This document shows, piece after piece, positions 36,331 to 45,506 of a DNA stretch of 55,355 bases. The DNA comes from Chromera velia. Lineage: Eukaryota > Sar > Chromeraceae. Made by a program: the position numbers and the translations under genes. The stretch is taken from positions 6,579 through 61,933 of the forward strand of contig JAHBMJ010005279.1 of the NCBI GenBank assembly GCA_018398765.1, in the 5' to 3' direction. The notes beneath the pieces were generated by a model, which was not told where the DNA came from, searched no databases, and worked only from the letters and a program-made list of their open reading frames with translations. Within the stretch, counting starts at the first letter, position 1, and each line of letters starts with the position of its first letter.

Positions 36331-36533
36331 TTTCTAAGCCCTAGAGAGTCAGACTGACAGAAACAGAATGAACGAGGGAATAACAATAAATGCCTAGCAT
36401 GACAGACCTTCCATCTGACTAACTATCTCTGTCTCGATGAGTCCTCGTCTGCTAACGTATAGCTAGCAACTATGCTACACGTGATAGCAGGAGCCTCGTT
36501 GCGACCAAATTTACTCTATCACGATGGAAGGTT
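36331..36533. other. Unassigned
   Basis: No gene or clear repeat recognised between the GGTGCA element and the minus-strand reading frame. Confidence 0.3.
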
Positions 36534-37139
36534 TCACCAGAGAATTCGAAGAGTTGAAGGCCTTATACCAAGCTCAGGCTGCAGAAATTGCTGAGCTGAG
36601 ACCAGGTAGACGCATGGCGGGAGATCGGAGGGCTTCATGCCCTTTATGAGAAGGTCTACGACGTCGGGAAGCCATCTCAAATCGTTTTTTCCCTTGTCTT
36701 TCAATGGAAGGTGGGTGTACTTTTTCGATTTCTTGTGGGAGCCGGGCTTTTTTTCTTCTGTGACCTCGGGGGGGTCTGGGATACTCCAATTGAACATCAG
36801 GCTGTAAAGGGTTTTGAGGTTTGAATCTAGGTCTGCTTTGGACAGGTGCTTAGATAGGTATGCAGGAATGTCCTTCCCCCCCCGAAACAAAACGGTGAAC
36901 ATCACCATAATGTCTTTTCTGGTCATCGCTGCCGGGTCGTCTTTATAGGCATCGTCATCGACAGTCCGAACTTTCTTACTTCTCAGAAAGTCGGCAAAGT
37001 ACTTCTCCTCGAAGAGGCCTTTGCACAGGATTTCCTGCTCTGCCTCAAAATTTCCCTTCGACTTTCTGAGCAGAAAGAGGACTTTTGCTGCGTCTGACTC
37101 GATGTGCAGATGCTTCTGGGGTGCAACCTTCACGCCCTT
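36534..37139 (-). pseudogene. Unrecognised coding fragment
   Basis: An open frame of about 200 codons, reading right to left, with non-repetitive balanced composition: VAPQKHLHIESDAAKVLFLL near the start, Lys/Pro-rich near EEKKPGSHKKSKK, ending in IRPSTLRILW. There is no ATG near its 5' end and an in-frame TGA lies just upstream, so it is an internal exon or a truncated remnant. The neighbouring frame upstream also looks coding (WGAFKLVKG), pointing to a frameshift near 37135. No family recognised. It may belong with the fragment at 37940-38896 on the same strand, from which a 53-bp tandem array separates it. Confidence 0.45.
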
Positions 37140-37324
37140 TCACCAATTTGAATGCCCCCCACTCCACCCCCAAAAGCCATGCCATTTGAGCAGATGAACA
37201 TGTTGCTTGGTGGGAGAGCAGCCTCCAAGCTTCACTCAAAGGCTGACCACTCCTACACGAAATTAACAGCAACACGAAAAAACCATGTAATACAGTAAAC
37301 CCGTGCATCCCTCTTCTTTACGTC

Positions 37325-37738
37325 TCCGGACTTATAAACATGCGTCACCACACTTACTTTCTCTTCCTCTGTCCATCTTAGAACTTACAAACATGCGTTA
37401 CCGCAGTTACTCTCTCTTTCTCTGTCCGTCTTAGAACTTATAAACATGCGTTATCATATTTACTCTCTCTTCCTCTGCCCGTCTCAGAACTTACAAACAT
37501 CTGTCACCGCACTTACTCTCTCTTCCTCTGTCTGTCTCAGAAGTTACAAACATGCGTCACCGCAGTTACTCTCTCTTCCTCTGTCTATCTCAGAACTTAC
37601 AAACATGCGTCACCACAGTTACTCTCTCTTCCTCTGCCCGTCTCAGAACTTACTAACATGCGTTACCGCACTTATTCTCTCTTCCTCTGCCCGTCTCAGA
37701 ACTTACAAACATGCGTTACTGCACTTACTCTCTCTGTT
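37325..37738. repeat. 53-bp tandem array, ~8 copies
   Basis: AAACATGCGT (or a one-base variant) recurs at 37336, 37389, 37442, 37495, 37548, 37601, 37654 and 37707, exactly 53 bp apart each time, followed by TTACTCTCTCTTCCTCTG and GTCTCAGAACTTAC. The high period fidelity suggests a recent expansion. Confidence 0.95.
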
Positions 37739-37939
37739 CTCCTGACCGTAAATTTTATCTAAGTTGCCTTCAGTCTGCGAGAAAACGTTGCTGCCGGCTT
37801 AGAGACGTTTTTTGCCCACTCTCCTCCCAATATCGAGGTGGTTATCGTTACTGCTGCATGTTAAATTTCTTTCTTGTAGTGCCACTTTACCTCTTCTTGC
37901 TCTTTTCTCTTTGACTTAATCGTCTCTTTTCTCTTATCT

Positions 37940-38896
37940 CACGCTGTATACGACTGGAGGACTTTGTGACTGCTGGAAAAGAGGTTGTACTTATCGGCCA
38001 TTTCGCCGATAAACCTCCACGCAGCTTTCAAGGCTTCCCCCCCACTTTCCTTCCCCTTCTCCACCTTCTTAATGACGCTGTGAAATGTCAGAGACATGCC
38101 CCATTAATTAGTAGATCTTTTATTCAGATAGCCACCTTCCCCCACACTCTCCAGCCCCATCTCGCCCTTCTTCATGTAGAGGGGCGGGCCACCGACCGCA
38201 TCCGCTGTCTGATTGGATTTGCGGTTGACGAACCCAAATAAAGCTCTGAAGACACCGTCAGGGGTGAGGCGCAGATCAGGTGGTAGGGCTGTCCGAGCAT
38301 CTTCCGCAACAGACAGAACTTCCTGCAGGAGATGGCCCGCCCCTGAAATTTTCCCTGCTACATACACCCTGGTCATCATGATCCTAGATCATGATCGCAA
38401 TAGCCTCCTTTCTCCCCCCCCTACCCAAGTGTTCCACGATCTCAAAATACTGCTCCTTCTGTAAGATGAAATCTAGAAGTTCTGCCATAGTCTGAAATGT
38501 GGCATTGCTGTGCCACGCTACTGCCTTTGCAGACGCATGCTTTGCACGAATGGAGATTTCAAACAACGGAGAGGGAAACCCTTCAGACAAGCGTTTGCCA
38601 CCTGCCTTCCGAATGGCCTCCACGACTTTCTCCTGTGACCTCTTTGTGGGAATCGCCCACTGGCTTTCCTGTTTCAGCCACCAGGACGAGGTAGTGTCCT
38701 TGTCGAGGCGACGGGGGTCGATCACCTCCCCGAACAACACAGTCCAATCCTCGCCTTTCGGCCACATTTGCTCAAAACAGTCGAGAAGCTCGCTTGCGCT
38801 TTTCGCAGCACACAGACGGGCCTTGAAAGTCCCGCAGGCATCCATGAGGGAGCAAAACTGCTGCACCGCTCCCGTCCTTTTCGCATCCTCCGTCAT
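37940..38896 (-). pseudogene. Unrecognised minus-strand gene, frame broken by a 13-bp duplication
   Basis: Starts with an ATG at 38896 (MTEDAKRTGAVQQFC), runs 170 codons to a stop at 38384, then continues in another frame from 38379 (MMTRVYVAGKISGAGHLLQE) to 38104. The junction contains ATCATGATC twice, separated by CTAG: a 13-bp tandem duplication whose length equals the frame difference. Further on, a coding-like stretch (KKVEKGKESGGEALKAAWRF, ending SHKVLQSYTA) follows a possible acceptor near 38073, so an intron may lie around 38073-38135. No domain family recognised. It may be a recently broken gene, or a real one with an assembly error. Confidence 0.5.
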
Positions 38897-39640
38897 GTTG
38901 GCTCAGAAACTTGGCTGACGAGGAGACTGGCGAAGTATTGCTTTACAGAATCTGACCGTCTACTTGAAGAAAGTCGACAAAAGGACTCGTAATACTGAAA
39001 GAATACAGACTTTGCTCCGTTACCCTTCTGGTTCGCTGACATGCAAGTTCGGACGGAGCGTAGCGGAGTCTGGACGGAGGTTCAAGCGGAGATCATTGTA
39101 CGTGTTATATATATAAGTGTTGCATGAGCTGGTTGCATACATGGAAGCTACAGGCGCGTGCATGGTGCATGCGCATGGATGGCCCCGGAAAGGGATTTCC
39201 GGAAGCGTATAGCGTGGAGCACTGCGGTGATCAACTGGTCTAGTTTCTCTGCATGCACCACCAAAATTCCAAACGTGCTGCATTGAATTGAGCTAGTGAC
39301 TGAGAAACGTGTCGAAAAGCAGGGCACAAGATCGCTTCTGTACCAGTCACTTCTTCTACTGAACTGTGCGTCGGCAGTCGCTGTGGATTTTTCTTGGTCA
39401 AGAGTTCTTTGGCTAGCTCAACCAGCTAATTGTTGTTGCCGTCTCCCCAGGCCGTCTCCATACATTAAAGATTGCACGTTCACGATGGCGCTTGCCAAAA
39501 TGCTTCGTGTTTATCGTGGCATTGGATTCCTTTAGTTTGTGTGCCTCGCTTTCCAAGTTGTAAAAAGCTTTCTTTGAGTCAAAAACAAGACGTGGAGGCT
39601 ACTGTGGAGGTACGTGAAGTGTGTGCATGTCTGTTCCGGA
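38897..39640. other. Unassigned, upstream of the minus-strand gene
   Basis: No gene recognised. It would contain the promoter of the minus-strand gene starting at 38896. A short AT-alternating run sits near 39106-39117. Confidence 0.3.
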
Positions 39641-40640
39641 ATTTACGTGTCTGTCAATGAATAGTCTCTGCGTCTCTTCTGGCCTCTGTATCTTTTCACT
39701 TCGCGATATGCACTGCATGTGCGTCCGCGCTTTGCTGTGTTTGCATTCATTGCCTTTGCAGCCTCTCTTCCCTCTGTGGCGTTTCTGCGGGTCCATACAT
39801 TTATTCTCTCTGCATCAAGTAGTCTTTTCTCGTTCTTTGCATGTCTCTGCCTGGTTTCTCCTCTCTGTGCCAATGCGCATTCCCTCTGCATTTGTTCTTT
39901 CATCTTCGCTCAAACAATCTCTCTGTATCTGCCTTGACGCGCTTCTCCGTTCATTGCATGTGTCTGCATCTTTTCTCTCCTCTCGATCAATCTATTCCCT
40001 CTGAGTCGCCACTGCTGTCTCTACACATTGACTGCCTCTGCGTCACTTCTGCCATACTTCTGCCGTCTCAATGCGTTGATTTGCTTTGCGTCGCTTCTGC
40101 CGTCTCCATGCATTGCATGACTCTCTCTGCGTCACGGTTTCCTTGTCCATCCATTGAGACTCTCTATATAACTGTTGTTTTCTCCATGAATTGACTGCCT
40201 CGCTTCATCGCCGTCGTTGCCATGCGTTGGTCCCGCTACGTCGCTGTTCCCTTCTCTATCCTTCTCTGTGCATTGGCTCTCTTAAAGTTTGCGTCGTTTC
40301 TGCCGCCTCCATGAGTTGATTCTCTGTTTTCCGCTTCTGCCGCGTCTCCATGCATTGACTCTGTCAGTGTCACTTCTCAGACTGCCGCCTCCATGCATGC
40401 GTTGACTCCCTCTGCGTCGCTGTTGCCTTCTCGATATCCATTGCCTCTCTCTGCTTCATTGCTGCCATCTCCATGCATTGACATGCATTGACTTTCTTTC
40501 TAGCTTTCTTTGCGTCGCTTCTGCCGTCTGCTAGCCGTCTGCGAGCATTCGCTCTCTGTGCGGCCGTGTTTGTCCACTTCGTGTGTCTGCATCGCATCGC
40601 CGCCTCGCTGTCGACATGCACGCAGAGTTTGTCCATCTAC
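39641..40640. repeat. Degenerate ~40-bp minisatellite
   Basis: Repeated core CTGCGTCGCTTCTGCCGTCT followed by CCATGCATTGACT, with heavy divergence and variable spacing. Resembles the field at 1-4230 in style (pyrimidine-rich, strongly decayed) but not in sequence. Reading frames here are Ser/Leu/Cys-rich repeat products. Confidence 0.75.
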
Positions 40641-41440
40641 TTGCTTTCGCGGTCCCTTTTCATCGCTTCTCTTTCCTCACTGTACGAGCGCAAAGTAAAG
40701 AAAAGTGATTACACTTCTATACACTTGCCAAGCGTGGTACGTTATTGCTGATCAATGAAAGCTAGTTGCTTCGGCATGTTCACCTTCCTGATGAGTCAAT
40801 GTTGAAATGTATTCAAATGCTCGCGCAAGTGGTACTGTTGAGACTAGCTGAAGCGCTAAGCGGCGCTAAGTCTGAATAAATACAAACGAGTCTTTTTTCA
40901 CGAACTACCCTACTAAACAATTAAAACCGATCACCCTGGTCACTCCCGACTTGTAAGTAATGATAGAAGACTTAGTGAAACAGTCCTGGGATTGACTTAC
41001 TAACTTACAAGTTATTAAGTTAAATAAAGATTAAATAAGGAATGATGATGGATGAACGTCAACGTGGAGCTAGGTCTAGAGCTAGGTCCACTAACTTACA
41101 AGTAACGTCATCATTAACTTTTGACATTAAGCTTCAAAATTTGATGTGATGTTACTCAATACCAGTCTGAGACTTTGATAAAACAAGGTTTGATATGCAT
41201 GTGCTAGGCGTTTTTCTATGCAAAAGAGGCCAGTTCAGAACGAATTGATAAAAACAAAAAGGTAAGCAGCGAATGTGGCCTAACAAAAACAAAGTTTGAG
41301 CTCTTTTCCTTCTAGCTGCCAGAAGGAATTGTAACTTCAAAGTGCGTAGTGAAAGTGACATCCCTCATATTCTCTTCATCTACCTAATGGATCCGTTCCT
41401 CCTCCTTTCTCTCAATTTTTTCGATCCTTTGTTTTTCTTT
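40641..41440. other. AT-rich spacer with scattered repeats
   Basis: No gene. A segment with ACTTACAAG and TGATGGATGAAC (about 40950-41110) has a related counterpart near 50838-50900, just outside the LTR element. Confidence 0.4.
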
Positions 41441-41674
41441 TTTGTATGGCTTCTGCTTAATCTGTTTCCCTTTATACTTAGCTATACACTTTTTAAGTCT
41501 TTTAAAAATGTGTGAAGTGTGCTATATGTGTGACGGTCTGCTTTTGTTCAAGATAGTTTGCGAGCGTTGGTCTGATGAAGCACCCTACAATTAAAAAATC
41601 GAAGTATGTACACGTTTGTTTATGTCTGTATGACCTTTTATTTTTTGCCGATGTATGCTGCTATGACATAAGAT
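41441..41674. repeat. Duplicated unit, first copy (R1a+R2a)
   Basis: R1 (41441-41521, GCTTAATCTGTTTCCCTTT ... GTGTGAAGTGTGCTATA) is followed directly by R2 (41522-41674, GTGTGACGGTCTG ... GCTGCTATGACATAAGAT). The second copy lies at 41681-41771 and 42119-42277, interrupted by an insertion. Confidence 0.85.
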
Positions 41675-41680
41675 TGTTTT

Positions 41681-41771
41681 TCTTTTTTGTACGGCTTGTG
41701 CTTAATCTGTTTCCCTTTGCACTTAGCTATGTACTTTTTAAGTCTTTTGAAAATGTGTGAAGTGTGCTATA
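41681..41771. repeat. Duplicated unit, second copy, R1b part
   Basis: About 90% identical to R1a by eye. It ends in CTATA, where a 347-bp insertion separates it from R2b. Confidence 0.85.
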
Positions 41772-42118
41772 GTTAGTTAGTTAGTTAGTTAGAAGATGCC
41801 TAACCCCAGTTGCTAATGGAGCGCTAAGCTCCCGGGTGGCACATACATGCATGGTTGTTGTTTGTTAAGTTGCCGGTGGAGTTGATCAGTTAATTACTTT
41901 CTAGAATACGGAGACAGACATCAAAGAGACAGACCGGATGCGAGTGTAGAGTCGATTGAATGACATTACGGATGAAGAGTTCAGATGTACTTGCACCGGG
42001 GAGTGGACAGTTACAATTATTTGAATTAATGGATTCTAGCTCAGCCAGGCAGTGCAAGAATTCTCTTTCATTCAGCTACTTGGCACATGAAAAAAGTCTA
42101 TGCATGAAGTCATCAACA
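41772..42118 (-). mobile_element. SINE-like insertion with (TAAC)n tail
   Basis: Interrupts the second copy of the R1-R2 unit. The uninterrupted first copy gives the empty site, and CTATA flanks both ends (41767-41771 and 42119-42123), consistent with a 5-bp target duplication. Read on the minus strand it ends in six TAAC repeats, like the simple-repeat tail of many SINEs and LINE-mobilised elements. No open frame. A GGTGCAAGTAC on the minus strand is a poor B-box match, so a pol III origin is not shown. Confidence 0.6.
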
Positions 42119-42277
42119 CTATATGTGTGACGGTCTGGCTTCGTTTAAGATAGTTTGAGAGCGTTGGTCTGATAAAGCACTCTATAATTTAATTTAAAAA
42201 ATCGAAGTATATACACGCTTGTTTATGTCTGTATGACCTTTTATTTTTTGCCGATGCATGCTGCTATGAGATAAGAT
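42119..42277. repeat. Duplicated unit, second copy, R2b part
   Basis: Matches R2a (41522-41674) closely. Its last ~15 bp overlap the proposed left end of the 5' LTR, which makes that LTR border uncertain by about 20 bp. Confidence 0.8.
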
Positions 42278-42335
42278 CATGCATGAATCGATCGTAGAAT
42301 TTCGATCTTAGAAAGGGGCGAATGCTATGCGCTAC

Positions 42336-42385
<50 letters not shown>

Positions 42386-42945
42386 TGTGTGTATGTGTGT
42401 ATGTGTATGTGTATATATATATATATATGTGTGTGTGTGTATATGTGTGTGTGCGCGCGCGCGCTACTAATGTTATGCACTACTTAAGCACAGCTAGAAA
42501 GAAAATAGAAATTAAATGAATTAGTTATGGCTTAAAGTAACACTAAGCAAAAGAGAATTGTGCGTATCGCTCGCCTTCATGACCTAGTAGTTAGTATACA
42601 ACACTAAGAAGCAAGAAATTAATATAGGTTCAAGCTTTGCTATCTCCTTTTTAAGAATCAAAGAAAGAAGATGCATGACGTTAACGTCTTATATCATATA
42701 GATATTGGCCTGTACATATCGCAATTCGATCGAACTCAGATGAAAGACTTCTGAAAGACTTACTGAAAGACTATAATAAAATTAAAACGATCGTCGAATC
42801 ACAAGAAATCTCCATGCTTTTAACATGGATCAAATCTGTCACTGGAAGTCGACCTGAGTCACTCCAGCGACATCAAGCCCTGAAGACCCTTGAACTCCTG
42901 TGCTAAGCACTCACCAGCGCTAACCCCTCTAAGTAGACCTTAATA
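42262..42945 (+). repeat. 5' LTR
   Basis: Matches the 3' LTR in two blocks: 42262-42345 with 49149-49240, and 42475-42943 with 50297-50774. Between these blocks the 5' copy carries an AT/GT/GC dinucleotide expansion (42336-42465) and the 3' copy a transposon insertion. Identity in the long block is roughly 90% by eye. Confidence 0.8.
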
Positions 42946-42947
42946 CG

Positions 42948-42961
42948 TGGTGACGCCCAGC
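42948..42961 (+). promoter_or_regulatory. Primer-binding-like site
   Basis: TGGTGACGCCCAGC begins 2 nt after the end of the 5' LTR. PBS sequences start with TGG, complementary to the CCA end of a tRNA. The matching tRNA is not identified; extended, the sequence does not fit T-arm spacing well. Confidence 0.5.
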
Positions 42962-43219
42962 TCGAAATCAACAAGATCAAGGAGCTGAGCGAACAGAGAC
43001 TAACCTTCTCTGTTGAACAACCACCATTCTATAAGCAACACAGACTACCTTCTTCGTCCAGAGAAGGTTCACCCAGAGGAAACCAGGATGTTGTGATCAT
43101 CTACACCCATATTACAGGAGCCCACACCTGTAAGCTATCAACTCAAACCTTAACTTACACTCCCTGAACCTGGCCATCCCTTTGGTATCCTGTACCTGCA
43201 AGCCGAAGAAGCAGAACCA

Positions 43220-43612
43220 CATCGCGAAGCGCTGCTGAAATTTCTGATGGAACGGTTACCCCACTTCCCATCCTCTGCCAAAATCCCGCATCAAGCAGAA
43301 CCAGACCGTGAAGCGCTGCTCAAAATTTTAACAGAGCCCGATTTCCTGTCCTCTACCAAAATTCTGCACCCGATTTCCTGTCCTCTGCCAAAATTCTACA
43401 CCGAGCAGGACCACATCGCGAAGCGCTGCTGAAATTTTTGATAGAACCCCACTTCCCATCCTCTGTCGAAATCCCGCATCAAGCAGAACCAGACGGCGAA
43501 GCGCTGCTAAATTTTCTGAAGGAGCCTAATTTCCTGTCCTCTGCCAAAATTCCACACCGAGCAGGACCACACCGCGAAACGCTGCTAAAATTTCTGACAG
43601 AACCGGGTCCCT
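43220..43612 (+). repeat. ~78-84-bp tandem array in the element leader
   Basis: GAAGCGCTGCT recurs at 43226, 43310, 43420, 43498 and 43575 (last copy GAAACGCTGCT). In one frame copies read EALLKFLTEP...FLSSAKIPHQAEP, so the array may once have been coding, but frames change between copies. A related diverged copy lies at the window end (55255-55320). Confidence 0.85.
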
Positions 43613-43634
43613 ACTCCTGCCTTAAAGTTTTTTA

Positions 43635-44190
43635 TGAATTTCACACATTCTATCTGAGAGTGAATTTGACCACTCTCCATTCTTCTGCAAACGGCGAAGC
43701 CCTGTCCTTCTCGTGAATTTCACATATTCTACCTGAGAGTAAATTTGACCTCTCTTCATTTTTTTACAATCGAACGGTAAAGCCCTGCCCTTCTTGTGAA
43801 TTTTACGCATTCTACCTGAGAATGAATTTGACCTCTCTTCATTCTTCTGCGAATATCGAAACCTTGCCCTTTTTATGAATTTCACGCCTTCTACTTGAGA
43901 GTGAATTTGACTTTTCTTCATTTTTGTGAGAACGGCGAAGCCTTGTCCTTTCTGTGAATTTCACGCCTTCTACCTGAGAGTGAATTTGACTTTTCTTCAT
44001 TTTTGTAAGAACGGTGAAGCTTTGTCCTTTCTGTGAATATTATGTATTCTACTTGAGAGTGAATTTGGCTTCTCCTCATTTTTTTTGTGAGCGGCGAAGC
44101 TTTGCCCTTTTCGTGAAATTTCATATGTTCCATCTGACAGTAAATTACACTTATCCTTCTGTGTAAGGCATAACATTAAGAGGGGAGAAC
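43635..44190 (+). repeat. 79-bp tandem array in the element leader
   Basis: TGAATTTCAC-type motif recurs at 43635, 43714, 43797, 43876, 43955, 44034 and 44114 (79 bp, with 83- and 80-bp exceptions). Shared blocks such as GGCGAAGCCCTGTCCTT suggest descent from the same ancestral unit as the array just upstream. 79 is not a multiple of 3, and frames on both strands alternate, so it is not coding. Confidence 0.9.
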
Positions 44191-44195
44191 CGAAT

Positions 44196-45506
44196 ATGGC
44201 TCCAAAGCCTCAGCTCAAGAAAAAACTGATGGAGCGACAAAAAGCACTAGAGAAAAACAAGAAGAAAGGCAACCCTGACGAATTCGTTGAAATGGATACA
44301 TCTCTTCAGCTTGTTAAAAAAGTTTAACCCAAGAAAGTAATTAAAGAGCCACTGAAAAAGAAGGAAAAAGGGAAATCTTCAAGTAACAAAAATTGAAACA
44401 ATAGGGAAAAGGAAACACAAAAAGAAGTAGAGAGCTAAGACAAAAAAATGGAAGAAAATGAAACACAAGAGAATGAGAAAGGGAAGGAAAGTAATAAGAA
44501 GAAAAGAAATGGAGAAGAGAGTAAAGGAGAATCCGATGAAGAAATGACAGATCAACAGACCGATAAAGTGTGGAAGAAGTCGCCAGCCAGTTCCACGCAA
44601 GTACAGAAATGGGATCTGTCTGTTCTGAAGGAATTAGTAAAACAGGGAATCACATTTAAATCAATAAAAGAAGGAGAATTTGAATTGGTGGTTAATACGG
44701 ATAAAATACCTGTAAAAGAAATGAGGGCAGACAGCTCACACTTTTCCTCTTTCATACAAAGAGCTACTCTGCCTCCCTTACTACCGACTCCTCCACTACT
44801 GCTAACCCTAAACCACAGTGACTTCTACAACCCCCCAATCAAAGCAGACATCAATGCATATTCAAGAGAAAGAAAGGACACACAGAATTTTTAGAGAGCT
44901 TTCGAGATGAATGCCACTGCCTTCCAATGGAACATCACTCAAATCCTGTTCTATTTCTGAAAATCACTGAAAGGAAATGCACTCGACTGGTTTACAGACA
45001 TATTCGACGAGAAAATGAACAAATTTCAGACCATCACTGACCTGAAAGACGCGTTCTTCCCGAAGTTCGGACTCAAAGAACTACATGTAGAGAAGGCAGA
45101 AAACAGCTTAGATAACCTGCAGCAAAGAAAAAGAGAGACAATTCAAGAGTATGCAGACAGGTACACTTGTCTTTGTCAACAGGCAAATTCGTCGATTGAG
45201 GATAAAAGAGTGATAAAAAAATTCTGGAGAGGACTGTTCAACAAAATCGTAAGATCTATTCTCACAAAAAAGCAATACAACTCATTCGACGAATTAATGG
45301 GGATAGCAGAACTGATTTTATACAACAGTGGGACAGCTGAGAGACCCAAAAAGGTTAAAGCAGTCGAAGGAACAAAAGGTGAAATGATGAAAGGGGACAG
45401 ACTTACGGAGAGCCAACAGGAAGAGCCCGTACCCTTCACAGAACAACACATCTCCTCGTTGATCAACACGGTCCTTCAGCAAGCATCTGCAGCAGTATCC
45501 ACATAA
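44196..45506 (+). pseudogene. Ty3/gypsy-type gag remnant with five in-frame stops
   Basis: One frame of 437 codons runs from an ATG (44196, MAPKPQLKKKLMERQKALEK) to the stop at 45506, interrupted only by stops at 44325 (TAA), 44394 (TGA), 44436 (TAA), 44892 (TAG) and 44958 (TGA). There is no frameshift. The N-terminal third is Lys/Glu-rich. From about codon 257 it has the retrotransposon gag signature: KSLKGNALDWF, then FQTITDLKDAFFPKFG, RKRETIQEYADRYTCL and FWRGLFNKIVRSIL. A CCHC zinc knuckle is not seen before the end. The capsid-type protein would package element RNA. All five stops can be explained by single C-to-T changes from CAA, CAG or CGA. Confidence 0.8.

Noticed and set aside
37325-37738. 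CRISPR-like regular array
   Set aside because: Units are contiguous tandem repeats without unique spacers, in eukaryotic DNA; it is a minisatellite.
43622-44133. Minus-strand Lys/Ser-rich frames as repeat proteins
   Set aside because: The 79-bp period is not a multiple of three, so the reading changes from unit to unit.
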